Positions 35,571 to 42,970 of a stretch of 62,226 nt of DNA are shown piece after piece. The notes beneath the pieces were generated by a model. It did no database searches. It worked only from the letters and a program-made list of their open reading frames with translations, and was not told where the DNA came from. This DNA is from Flavihumibacter petaseus NBRC 106054 (GTDB lineage: Bacteria > Bacteroidota > Bacteroidia > Chitinophagales > Chitinophagaceae). The DNA lies in the NCBI RefSeq assembly GCF_000974785.1, contig NZ_BBWV01000008.1, forward strand, positions 1 to 62,226, in the 5' to 3' direction. Each line of letters opens with the position of its first letter. Within the stretch, counting starts at the first letter, position 1. The translations under genes were made by a program, and so were the position numbers.

Positions 35571-35885
35571 ATGGAGAATATTACTGTCGAAGAACTGAAA
35601 GCAAGAATGGATGCAGGTGAACAACTGCATGTGATTGACGTACGGGAGCCGGAAGAATTTGCAGCTTATAACATCGGCGCTCTATTGATTCCTCTCGGAA
35701 AGATACAGTCCATGCAGATCGAGGAGATCGAAGATCTGAAGAACGAAGAACTGATCATTCACTGCCGCAGCGGCAAACGCAGCATGACTGCCTGCCTGTT
35801 CCTGGAAATGCTGGGCTTTACCAATACCAAAAACCTCGAGGGAGGAATGCTTGCCTGGGAAGAAAAGTTTGGCCCAAGGCCCTGA
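35571..35885 (+). CDS. Single-domain rhodanese-like protein
   Basis: This 104-residue cytosolic rhodanese has the active-site loop HCRSGKRS with Cys65, which carries a persulfide in sulfur transfer. The CH2-type motif MLAWEEKFGP ends the domain. It is complete, with no second domain. It follows the PASTA gene by 8 bp and is the last gene of the ddl series. A link to the cell wall is not apparent. Similar stand-alone domains serve in thiosulfate or persulfide handling. Confidence 0.93.
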   Translation: MENITVEELKARMDAGEQLHVIDVREPEEFAAYNIGALLIPLGKIQSMQIEEIEDLKNEELIIHCRSGKRSMTACLFLEMLGFTNTKNLEGGMLAWEEKFGPRP

Positions 35886-35886
35886 T

Positions 35887-36219
35887 TCAACTTAAATCCT
35901 GCAGTTCCAGCAGTTTCTCCAGGTCGCCATCGTGTTTCAGGTAATACGACATAATTGCGTTGTATACCCTGTTGGGAGGAACGCCTAGCTTTGCTGCCAG
36001 TGCATACTTCGTCTTGAGGTCAGAACTCATGGCTTTTGCATATTTTGATCCTGACTTCATAATTTCATTGCGTTTGATCTGCTTTTCACTAAGCTTACGA
36101 CTGCTCATGTCAGGCACCTTGCTGACAATCACCACATCCCCGTATTTCTTGAACACAAGCTCGCCCACCTTCCCTGAAAGCTGGTTTAGTATACTACCCT
36201 TATCGCGAACCCTTGCCAT
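35887..36219 (-). CDS. Small conserved basic protein of unknown function
   Basis: I do not recognise a named family for this 110-residue basic protein, but the start MARVRDKGSILNQLSGKVGELVFKKYGDVVIVSK (taken in pieces: MARVRDKGSILNQLSGKVG, then VFKKYGDVVIVSKVPD) looks like a recurring Bacteroidota protein. A Lys/Arg-rich middle (SSRKLSEKQIKRNEIMKSG) and a helical C-terminus follow. There is no signal peptide or membrane segment, so it is cytosolic and may bind nucleic acid, by charge only. It ends 2 bp from the convergent rhodanese gene. A TACCTTTA -7-like box with a TTACCT/AGGTAA repeat lies at 36251-36264, upstream. Confidence 0.72.
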   Translation of the reverse strand: MARVRDKGSILNQLSGKVGELVFKKYGDVVIVSKVPDMSSRKLSEKQIKRNEIMKSGSKYAKAMSSDLKTKYALAAKLGVPPNRVYNAIMSYYLKHDGDLEKLLELQDLS

Positions 36220-36303
36220 ATTAAAGTTTTTTTTCCTTTTTATTCCTTTTTTACCTAAAGGTAACCTTGGGTTCCGGGAAAATTTTCGGGTGTATCTCAG
36301 CCC

Positions 36304-36349
36304 ATTCTGGGTTCATCTTCCGCTTATAAACGGAAGATGAACCCAGAAT
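36304..36349. repeat. Perfect 19-bp inverted repeat
   Basis: Arms at 36304-36322 and 36331-36349 are exact reverse complements (core GGGTTCATCTTCCG), with an 8-nt loop CTTATAAA. Neither side has a T tract, so it is not a typical terminator. It lies 85 bp upstream of the small basic protein gene. Confidence 0.95.
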
Positions 36350-36425
36350 AAGCCCAAACGCTGCTGAAAATTAACCAGGAACCCGAGGTTAAATTAAAGT
36401 CGACTCAACCCTGAAAATAAAGCAC

Positions 36426-36480
36426 GAAAAGGCCACAGCCAATCTGTAAACCGTACTATACAAATTGCTGCGGCCTTTTC
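36426..36480 (-). terminator. Long-loop terminator-like hairpin
   Basis: A stem GAAAAGGCC / GGCCTTTTC continues inward through one mismatch to CAGC/GCTG and has a 27-nt loop. On minus it follows the micro-ORF stop by 10 bp. The AT ends provide T runs in both directions. Confidence 0.6.
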
Positions 36481-36490
36481 TTTTGCCGTT

Positions 36491-36568
36491 TTACCGGCCA
36501 CCTACATAGAGGAGCAACAGGTAAAAAATCAGAATGATGGTAACATTCAGGGCGATGGTTTTCTTCAT
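36491..36568 (-). CDS. 25-residue membrane micro-ORF
   Basis: A complete frame reads MKKTIALNVTIILIFYLLLL then YVGGR and stops. Two basic residues, a 17-20 residue hydrophobic helix and a short GGR end make a classic single-span membrane peptide. Codon choice (ACC, ATC, GCC, CTG, GGC) is like that of the neighbouring genes. It lies 96 bp downstream of the thiamine receptor gene on the same strand, and a terminator-like hairpin follows 10 bp after its stop codon. I cannot name a family. It might be a micro-subunit of a transport or respiratory complex, or a chance frame; the compact frame-then-terminator layout favours a real gene. Confidence 0.5.
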   Translation of the reverse strand: MKKTIALNVTIILIFYLLLLYVGGR

Positions 36569-36664
36569 AAGATGGATAATTATGACCCTGACTATCCTTA
36601 CAAAATGGTGCCAAAGCCAAATTATCTGCATAGGACTATTACCGGTATTTATACGCCGTAATAA

Positions 36665-39013
36665 TTACAGGCGGATATTTACGCCGGCCATCCAGTTGAT
36701 CCCCGCCATAGGATACACGTAATTCTCCGTGACTGTTGTCCGGTCTGCTATATAGCTGTAAGTGTATCCGTTCGGTGTATACAGCTTGTCAAACAGATTG
36801 TTTACCTGAACAATCAGTGCAATATCATGAAAGACCAGGTTTTTCACAGTATAGCTTAACCGAAGATCCTGAACGTAGAAAGCATCCAGGCTTCGGGATT
36901 TATTCGATGTATTATCCAGGTACTGCCTGCCTACGTATTTTCCAATAAATGCCGCTTCGGCCTGGCGGAAGGGCATAAAGGAAATCGTATAGCCACCAAC
37001 AACCGATGGTGAAAACGAAATATCGGTTTTGTTATATTGATTCACTACTTGTTTCCCTTCATCATAGTCATCAATATATTCCGTGAAATCCATCACCTTG
37101 TTGTCGCTGAGGTTAAGATTGGCCTGCAAACGCAACCAGGTAAGCGGTTGAATGGTGCCCTGTAGTTCTACGCCGAGCCGGTAACTTTTGGGAATATTGG
37201 TGCGGGTATAAGAACCCACATCATTCACCTTGCCGGTCAATACGAGTTGGTTGTGGTACCGCATATAGTATCCGTTCAGTGACCAGGCCGCGCGGTGAAA
37301 TTTTTGCTCTACACCGATCTCCCAGTCATAAAGCGTTTCATGTTCGGGTTGCTGCGTGAGGCCTGCTTCAAAATCATCGCGGTTCGGCTCTTTATTGCCA
37401 ACCGACCAGGAAGCAAATGCATTCCAGTTGCCCTGGCTGTAATTGATCCCCAGTTTCGGATTGAAGAAATTATAGGTGTTATTGACAAACAGTGTAGGGT
37501 TGTCGCGGAAGCCGTCAATCCGGTAATCGACCTTTCGGTATTGAAGATCAACAAAAGTTTGCCAGCGGGTGCCAAGCTGTTGTTGCCACTTTCCGTAAAA
37601 GTTGAGGTCGGTTTTCCGTGCATCCAGGTTGTACCACTGATAACCCTGGGGTACACCCACGGCCGCCCAGATGACATTGCCATAGTGGTTGCCGTCGTAA
37701 CGGTTGTATCCGCCACCAAAGGTCAGCTGGGTACCTTTCTGTTTGTACTGAAGGGAATAGATTCCGCCATAGAAATAGTTATCCAGCCAAAGCTGCCGGA
37801 CCAGATCGGTGGTTTCGATCGTGGAGTCTCCGATTACGGGGTAGGGGAGCCCATAGGCAGCAAAATCTTCCCCTGCTTTATATTGCTCATAATAGCCTCT
37901 TCCCCGTGTGAGGAAAGTGGCTGCATTCAGAGAAAGGCGGTCGTTAAAAGCATGGTTGAAAAACAACTGATAATGATCCTGCTGGTAGTTGTCTGTCTCG
38001 TTATCGTATGGCGTGCCGGGCTTTTCTGTGCCGGCCGAATTGCAGGTGCGGCAGGTTGCCAGATCTGCTTCCGGGATGCCATTCCACGCCTGATAGGTCT
38101 TTTCCTTGCCGGAGAACACATTCAGCCGGACGCTGGATTTTTCGCTCAGCCAGGCGCCTGAAACAAAGAAAGATTTCAAGTCACTGCTGGCCCTGTCGAT
38201 ATAGCCGTCGGATTTGATCCTCGACAGGCGGGCGTCCAAGGTGAAGTGGCCGTCAATCAGTCCCGTACCTGCTTTCACCGTATTCTTCCAGGTGTTGAAA
38301 GAACCAAAACTGTTGTTCAGTTCGCCATATGCTTTCTCATGGAATTCATTGGTACTCACGTTCAGGGTGGCACCGAAAGCGCCCGCGCCATTGCTGGACG
38401 TTCCTACGCCCCGCTGCACCTGGATGCTGCTCACTGATGATGCAAAATCGGGCAGGTTAACCAGGAACATGCCCTGGCTTTCCGCGTCATTATAAGGAAT
38501 ACCGTTGAGCGTCATGTTGATCCGGGTAGCGTCTGTCCCCCTGATCCGGATACCTGTGTAGCCTACCCCATTGCCGGCATCTGAATTGACCACAACACTC
38601 GGTGTCTGGTTGAGCAGAAAGGTCATATCCTGTCCAAGGTTCTGTTTTTCAATGTCTTTTGCGGAAAGATTCGTCCTTGCGAAAGGCGCTTTTTCACCCG
38701 CCCGGGTAGCCTTTACCTCAACCGGCTGGAGGAACAGGTTAAACCTTTCCAGGAATATCGTGTCACTCAACTGGCTGACGGGGACCTGAATACCCTTGTA
38801 ACCAATGGCAGAAAGCGTCATGCCGTTGGCAATTGGGTTCACCGGTACTTTCCCGGAAGCGTCGGTAACCTGGTACTGTCCGTTGGACCATTCTACTGTG
38901 GTGCCCGCAATCGGTTGGCGGGTCTGGGCATCGGAAATGATCACTTGTCTTTCCTGAGCCAAAATGGGGGATACAAGAAAAGTTGCGCATATCCCCAAAA
39001 ACATTTTTTTCAT
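36665..39013 (-). CDS. TonB-dependent receptor, probable thiamine transporter
   Basis: This 782-residue outer membrane receptor has a signal peptide (cleavage near ILAQE, residues 16-20). A carboxypeptidase-regulatory-like beta domain (about 22-85) precedes the plug domain, with RIRGTDATRINMTLNGIPYND and IQVQRGVGTSSNGAGAFGATLNV. A 22-strand barrel ends in an aromatic-poor GVNIRL. The start at 39013 (MKKMFLG) gives a proper signal; the frame from 39064 does not. A TPP riboswitch precedes it, so the substrate is most likely thiamine or a thiamine phosphate, taken up with TonB energy. No SusD partner is present, which also points to a vitamin-type receptor. Confidence 0.93.
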   Translation of the reverse strand: MKKMFLGICATFLVSPILAQERQVIISDAQTRQPIAGTTVEWSNGQYQVTDASGKVPVNPIANGMTLSAIGYKGIQVPVSQLSDTIFLERFNLFLQPVEVKATRAGEKAPFARTNLSAKDIEKQNLGQDMTFLLNQTPSVVVNSDAGNGVGYTGIRIRGTDATRINMTLNGIPYNDAESQGMFLVNLPDFASSVSSIQVQRGVGTSSNGAGAFGATLNVSTNEFHEKAYGELNNSFGSFNTWKNTVKAGTGLIDGHFTLDARLSRIKSDGYIDRASSDLKSFFVSGAWLSEKSSVRLNVFSGKEKTYQAWNGIPEADLATCRTCNSAGTEKPGTPYDNETDNYQQDHYQLFFNHAFNDRLSLNAATFLTRGRGYYEQYKAGEDFAAYGLPYPVIGDSTIETTDLVRQLWLDNYFYGGIYSLQYKQKGTQLTFGGGYNRYDGNHYGNVIWAAVGVPQGYQWYNLDARKTDLNFYGKWQQQLGTRWQTFVDLQYRKVDYRIDGFRDNPTLFVNNTYNFFNPKLGINYSQGNWNAFASWSVGNKEPNRDDFEAGLTQQPEHETLYDWEIGVEQKFHRAAWSLNGYYMRYHNQLVLTGKVNDVGSYTRTNIPKSYRLGVELQGTIQPLTWLRLQANLNLSDNKVMDFTEYIDDYDEGKQVVNQYNKTDISFSPSVVGGYTISFMPFRQAEAAFIGKYVGRQYLDNTSNKSRSLDAFYVQDLRLSYTVKNLVFHDIALIVQVNNLFDKLYTPNGYTYSYIADRTTVTENYVYPMAGINWMAGVNIRL

Positions 39014-39083
39014 GCTTGTGAATTGAGTTGAAAAAATGATTTGAGAGAAATGCTGCGAAAGCAAAAGGAGGAAAATAATCTGA

Positions 39084-39180
39084 CCACCTTCCCTGCGCAG
39101 GCATTACCCTGTCCAGGTTCTACGGGTATTATCTCAGCCGAAGGCCGGTCGCGTACCGGAACTGCAGCACCCCGAGGAAT
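39084..39180 (-). promoter_or_regulatory. TPP (thiamine pyrophosphate) riboswitch
   Basis: Read on minus, the conserved THI-box parts occur in order: CCTCGGGGTGC at the 5' side (about 39177-39167), GGCTGAGATAATACCC (about 39140-39125), and ACCTGGACAGGGTAATGCC followed by TGCGCAGGGAAGG (39118-39087). These form the pyrimidine- and pyrophosphate-sensing arms. It ends about 70 nt before the start codon of the TonB-dependent receptor. I see no clear terminator between, so control may be at translation start. Confidence 0.95.
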
Positions 39181-39185
39181 CTGAT

Positions 39186-39201
39186 GATTACGGCCGTAAT
39201 C
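39186..39201. repeat. 16-bp perfect palindrome upstream of TPP riboswitch
   Basis: GATTACGGCCGTAATC equals its own reverse complement. It lies just 5' of the riboswitch, near the expected transcript start of the receptor gene, with a -7-like TAATTTTA on minus at 39215-39208. It could be an operator or a 5'-end hairpin. Confidence 0.7.
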
Positions 39202-39280
39202 GAGGCGTAAAATTAAAGGGATTTTTGTTATTCCCTGTAACATTTCGGTTTTGTCGTCCGTCACACCTCAAAAAACACCA

Positions 39281-39997
39281 ATGAAACGATTTTCGATACT
39301 GACTGCTTTTCTCCTGCTGGTATTGGCGGGAATGGCTCAGACAACAGTTAATGACAATAATGCAAAACAGCGTAATGTAGGTGGCTTTGACGGTATTAAG
39401 GTGTCCAGTGGCATCGAGTTGCTGTTGCAACAGGGCGATAAGGAAGCTGTTGCTGTAAGTGCCAGCCGTTCGGAACTTACCGATCGGATCATTACTGAAG
39501 TTGAAGGGGGGGTGCTTCGGATTTCAATCGACGACCGCGGGGGCAATTCCAACTGGCGCCGAGGGGTAAAATTCCGTGCGTATGTTTCTGTGCGCGAATT
39601 GAATAAACTGGTGGCTTCTTCCGGCGCCTCAGTAAGAACCGGTTCAACTATCAATGTTAATAAACTTGATGTGGACGCCAGTTCCGGTGCAGTGATCGAT
39701 GCAGAATTCAAAGCGCAGGAAATTCATTCTGATAACAGCAGCGGTGCTGTTACTGAGCTTAAAGGAACTACCGAACACCTGAAAGTTGAATCCAGCAGCG
39801 GTTCTGTTTTCAAAGGCAGCGAACTCACTTCCGTGAATTGCGAAGCTGATGCCAGCAGTGGCGGACAGATCAACATTGTTGTGACGAAAGAGCTGAATGC
39901 TGAAGCAAGCAGCGGCGGTGAAATCAAATACAAAGGTGGTGGGGTGATCCGCAATCTCCGTACCGGAAGCGGCGGCTCAGTTCGCTCCATGAACTAA
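39281..39997 (+). CDS. GIN-domain (DUF2807) exported protein, first copy
   Basis: This 238-residue exported protein has a signal peptide (about 1-20, ending in AGMAQ). The DUF2807 putative auto-transporter adhesin head (GIN) domain is a right-handed beta-helix. It begins with RNVGGFDGIKVSSGIELLLQQGD and shows the turn pattern SSGA/SSGG at regular intervals (VASSGASV, DASSGAVI, NSSGAVTEL, SSSGSVF, ASSGGQI, ASSGGEI). It is followed 18 bp later by a paralogue. Family function is not established; surface or periplasmic adhesion has been suggested. The start at 39281 gives the signal peptide; 39251 does not. Confidence 0.92.
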   Translation: MKRFSILTAFLLLVLAGMAQTTVNDNNAKQRNVGGFDGIKVSSGIELLLQQGDKEAVAVSASRSELTDRIITEVEGGVLRISIDDRGGNSNWRRGVKFRAYVSVRELNKLVASSGASVRTGSTINVNKLDVDASSGAVIDAEFKAQEIHSDNSSGAVTELKGTTEHLKVESSSGSVFKGSELTSVNCEADASSGGQINIVVTKELNAEASSGGEIKYKGGGVIRNLRTGSGGSVRSMN

Positions 39998-40015
39998 TCC
40001 ATAAAAAACAACAAT

Positions 40016-40732
40016 ATGAAACAACTGACTTTATCCTTGCTCTGCCTGGTGAGTGTAATGGTGACCAGGGCTCAGAAATTTGTGATCAACGACGCTAATG
40101 CGGAACTCCGCCAGGTGGGAAGTTTTACCGGCGTGAAAGTTAACAGTGCAATTGACCTTTATATCAGCCAGGGAGATGAAGTAGGTGTGGCGGTCAGTGC
40201 TTCCGACAAGGCAGTGCGCGAACGGATGAGAACCGAAGTGAAAGACGGCGTGTTGCATATCTGGATGGATTCAAAAGGATGGACCGACTGGAAAGGCAAT
40301 AAACATATGAAGGCTTATGTGTCTGTGAAGACCCTGACTTCAATTAAAGCTGATGGCGCCTGCGACGTAAACCTTATGGGCAAAATCAAGGCGGATGCAC
40401 TGAATGTTGACCTGGGCGGTGCCAGCGATATGTCGGGAGAACTGGAATGCAATAAATTGGATATGGATGTTTCGGGAGCCAGCGATACCAAAATCAAAGG
40501 GAATGTGGGCACCATTTCAGTGAAAGTAAGCGGCGCAAGTTCCGTAAAAGGATGGGACCTGGTGGCAGATTTCTGCGAGGTTGATGCCAGCGGCGCTTCA
40601 TCTATCAATGTTGTAGTCAACAAGGAAATGAAAGTAAAAGCCAGCGGAGCCAGTGATATCAATTACAAGGGCGAAGGTGTGATCAGGGAAATGAAGAGCA
40701 GCGGCGCCAGCAGTATCAGCAAAAAGAGTTAA
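40016..40732 (+). CDS. GIN-domain (DUF2807) exported protein, second copy
   Basis: This is a 238-residue paralogue of the preceding gene product, with the same length and layout. It has a signal peptide (ending near TRAQK, residues 18-22), then ELRQVGSFTGVKVNSAIDLYISQGD. The beta-helix turns here read GASD/GASS (GGASDMS, SGASDTK, SGASSVK, SGASSIN, SGASDIN, SGASSIS) instead of SSGA. The pair arose by tandem duplication and diverged in the repeated turn residues. They are co-transcribed, with a hairpin terminator after this gene. Function is not established. Confidence 0.92.
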   Translation: MKQLTLSLLCLVSVMVTRAQKFVINDANAELRQVGSFTGVKVNSAIDLYISQGDEVGVAVSASDKAVRERMRTEVKDGVLHIWMDSKGWTDWKGNKHMKAYVSVKTLTSIKADGACDVNLMGKIKADALNVDLGGASDMSGELECNKLDMDVSGASDTKIKGNVGTISVKVSGASSVKGWDLVADFCEVDASGASSINVVVNKEMKVKASGASDINYKGEGVIREMKSSGASSISKKS

Positions 40733-40755
40733 GCAGTATAGATTTTAAAGTTCAG

Positions 40756-40778
40756 AAAGGCCCGCCACGCGGGCCTTT
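40756..40778 (+). terminator. Terminator-like hairpin after the GIN pair
   Basis: A perfect 10-bp stem (AAAGGCCCGC / GCGGGCCTTT) with a 3-nt loop is present. The T tract is short (TTTCGTCG), so termination may be incomplete. Confidence 0.65.
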
Positions 40779-40811
40779 CGTCGTATTAACAAAATAAAAA
40801 TCAATATTTTA

Positions 40812-40843
40812 TTTGGCAGAACAATATCCGCGCTATACATTTG
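40812..40843 (+). promoter_or_regulatory. Promoter of initiator tRNA
   Basis: TTTG at 40812-40815, 20 nt, then TACATTTG at 40836-40843, ending 10 bp before the mature tRNA 5' end. It is a clear Bacteroidota promoter. Confidence 0.75.
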
Positions 40844-40853
40844 CAATCCACAT

Positions 40854-40925
<72 letters not shown>

Positions 40926-40996
40926 CTGCAGAGCAGAAATGGTATAACAACTGTTTCTGCTTTTTTATTTTAATTCGTTCAGCAAGTAAATTGGGG

Positions 40997-42013
40997 TCAA
41001 ATAGTCGTTTTGGGATTGGAAGGCCTTGGTGGCTGTGGGGGTGAACCAGGTTTCTTTGGATTCGACCGCGGCATCTGACTTTCAATCTGAATTATTTTGC
41101 GAACGATTTCGATAACCGGCGCACCGATCCCTAACCGCTGTGCATTAGAGTTAGCCGGAATGGCCATCATGGTAACAGGGTCAAGTAAAATATATTTCCC
41201 GTTCCGCTTACCTGTTGAGTCCAGTGATCCTTTTGGAACGTACACCTGCACCTTTACCTTTTTGTAACCTGAAGGGAAATACCGTACAAAATAGCCACCA
41301 GGTTGCTTGTACCATTGATCTTTTTTATACCCGGGATGGTGAATTACGGAGTTACCACCGGGAACTGCAATGCGTTCATAGGCTTCATAAGAACTTGCAC
41401 CCAGTTCAAACAGGTTATTCATCTGGTTGTAGATGCCCTTCACATTCGATTCGGGAATGAAAGCAGCCACATCCTTTACCAGGCCTGCATAGCCGCCTTT
41501 CAGCTGAAAGATCTGCCTGGGCGTTAACAGCTGATCTGCTGTAGACCTGACCTGAGGGGAAAGCTTATTGTAGTTTGATACGCTTACAACTGACCAAAGC
41601 AACAACTGGATGTTTTTCTGATCGAGGTAGGGTTTATCAATTGAATTGCGCAGGGCTGTTTCCACGATGTCTTTCCTGTGGCCGTTCAAAGGTGCCTGCA
41701 GATAGGCGTCCCTGTCGGATGGAGAAGGCGTTCCGGGCTGGAGGCAATAGCTTTTAAATTCGGATTCATAAAACCCCTCAGACAGAATGATTTCGCCATG
41801 TTGCGATACAGGCAGATCCGTTAGTGAATCGGGAGACCCGGTGATTAAAGTATCTATGACAACCGGATCAGTTCGCATGGCCGGATTGGCCTGGTTTATT
41901 TCCTGATTTGAACGGGTTGCCGTTACGGGACTGCTGTCCGAATGATGAGAAGAAGGGGCGCAGGCGGCCAGCAAAATAAAAAGCCAGATGGTGCTGAGTA
42001 AAATTCTTGACAT
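40997..42013 (-). CDS. Lipoprotein of unknown function
   Basis: I do not recognise a named domain in this 338-residue lipoprotein (lipobox LAAC, Cys18). After a Ser/Thr-rich linker (20-70) comes a helical part containing YCLQPGTPSPSDRDAYLQAP and QKNIQLLLWSVVS. A beta-type segment GGYFVRYFPSGYKKVKVQVYVP follows, and the tail is Pro-rich (PGSPPQPPRPSNP). The gene stands alone between the fMet tRNA and the RibD-like gene. Its 3' end is close to the convergent tRNA. The Pro-rich tail suggests an exposed or wall-contacting end, which is inference. Confidence 0.7.
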   Translation of the reverse strand: MSRILLSTIWLFILLAACAPSSHHSDSSPVTATRSNQEINQANPAMRTDPVVIDTLITGSPDSLTDLPVSQHGEIILSEGFYESEFKSYCLQPGTPSPSDRDAYLQAPLNGHRKDIVETALRNSIDKPYLDQKNIQLLLWSVVSVSNYNKLSPQVRSTADQLLTPRQIFQLKGGYAGLVKDVAAFIPESNVKGIYNQMNNLFELGASSYEAYERIAVPGGNSVIHHPGYKKDQWYKQPGGYFVRYFPSGYKKVKVQVYVPKGSLDSTGKRNGKYILLDPVTMMAIPANSNAQRLGIGAPVIEIVRKIIQIESQMPRSNPKKPGSPPQPPRPSNPKTTI

Positions 42014-42127
42014 AGGGTGATGATTAGAGTAAATCGAAGTCCGGAATTCTTCAGATCAATTCAAAAGAGCTGATACAAAATCTGAATATTTTTGCCGGAA
42101 GTCAAGCTCAGCACCTATAAAACCTTG

Positions 42128-42694
42128 TTAAGAACCTGCTGTATACTCCAGGATAAGCGCGCCCGAATCAAAAGCCCGGGAGGATTTCAGGTCAAACTTT
42201 TTCAACTCAAGGTTGTCATCGAACAGTTTCAATCCACCGCCCACCATCACGGGAAATAACATCAGGTGCAGTTCATCAACCAGGTCATGGTGGAGTAGTG
42301 ATTTCGCGAGTGTGGCACTTCCATAAACAAGTATATCACCTCCATCGCTCTGCTTAAGCGCGGCAATGTCTTTTGCCACATCGCGGAGAATATGACAGTT
42401 ATTCCAATCTGTCTTTTTCAGGCTCCCGGATACGATATATTTCGGTAGTTTGTTTATGGGATCCGCGAATCCTGCGCCGGTTTGGGTTGGCCAGAAGGCT
42501 GCAAACTGATCGTATGTTTTCCTCCCTAACAACAGGGCATCCACGCTGGCGAGTTCATCAACTTTGTATTGCCCGGCTTCAGCACTGCGATACTTTGTCT
42601 GCCAGCCGCCATGGGGATGAGCCGTTTCGTTTCCGCCAGGGGCTTCTACAACACCGTCAAGGGTGATAAACTCCGTAACAATGATCCTACGCAT
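42128..42694 (-). CDS. RibD C-terminal / dihydrofolate-reductase-fold protein
   Basis: This 188-residue protein has the RibD C-terminal reductase fold, which resembles dihydrofolate reductase. It begins MRRIIVTEFITLDGVVEAPGG, the usual start of the YyaP/YwjB-like group, with LLGRKTYDQFAAFWP (about 58-72) and DILVYGSATLAKSLLHHDLVDELHLMLFPVMVGGGLKLF near the C-terminus (read in parts). It binds NADPH; the substrate is unknown. The start at 42694 is chosen over 42790 because the preceding 32 codons do not fit the family. It is a single gene. Confidence 0.9.
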   Translation of the reverse strand: MRRIIVTEFITLDGVVEAPGGNETAHPHGGWQTKYRSAEAGQYKVDELASVDALLLGRKTYDQFAAFWPTQTGAGFADPINKLPKYIVSGSLKKTDWNNCHILRDVAKDIAALKQSDGGDILVYGSATLAKSLLHHDLVDELHLMLFPVMVGGGLKLFDDNLELKKFDLKSSRAFDSGALILEYTAGS

Positions 42695-42856
42695 TTTTTC
42701 TTTTAAAATTAGTCCACGGATTGCTGTAAAAAGAGGCGGAAAATGACAATTAAGCGGGGGAGACGCGACAGGGAAAGTTTTGTTTACCAACGCAATCTTA
42801 TAGCTGCGGGTATGCCTGTGTCCAACAATAATGCGCCGGAAGTCGGCTTAATACCC

Positions 42857-42864
42857 TATTTTTG
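42857..42864 (+). promoter_or_regulatory. -7 box upstream of era
   Basis: TATTTTTG matches TAnnTTTG, about 106 bp before the era start. No -33 box is seen at the usual spacing. A second promoter closer to era is possible. Confidence 0.4.
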
Positions 42865-42970
42865 CAGCCCGGGTTAATTCCCGAAATTTTTGCGGCAATA
42901 GGATGCTTGCAACTGATTACCTCCAGTTTTCCCGGCTTCCGGGCGTTGACATCCTGCCGGCTATTGATTT

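Larger units (their letters stand above)
36220..36490. other. Intergenic region with two large hairpins
   Basis: This stretch has no gene. It holds a palindromic TTACCT-AA-AGGTAA at 36251-36264 around a -7-like element (minus), a perfect 19-bp hairpin at 36304-36349, and the hairpin at 36426-36480 that ends the minus transcript arriving from the right. Confidence 0.6.

Noticed and set aside
36270-36349. Possible second TPP riboswitch (minus strand reads GGGCTGAGATACACCC)
   Set aside because: Only the CTGAGA/ACCC part is present; the required ACCTGAT...TAATGCC...AGGGAA half is missing downstream, so the match is chance.
37295-38161. 288-codon plus-strand frame inside the TonB-dependent receptor
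   Set aside because: It is long but antisense to a well-supported receptor with plug and barrel motifs; no domain is recognised.
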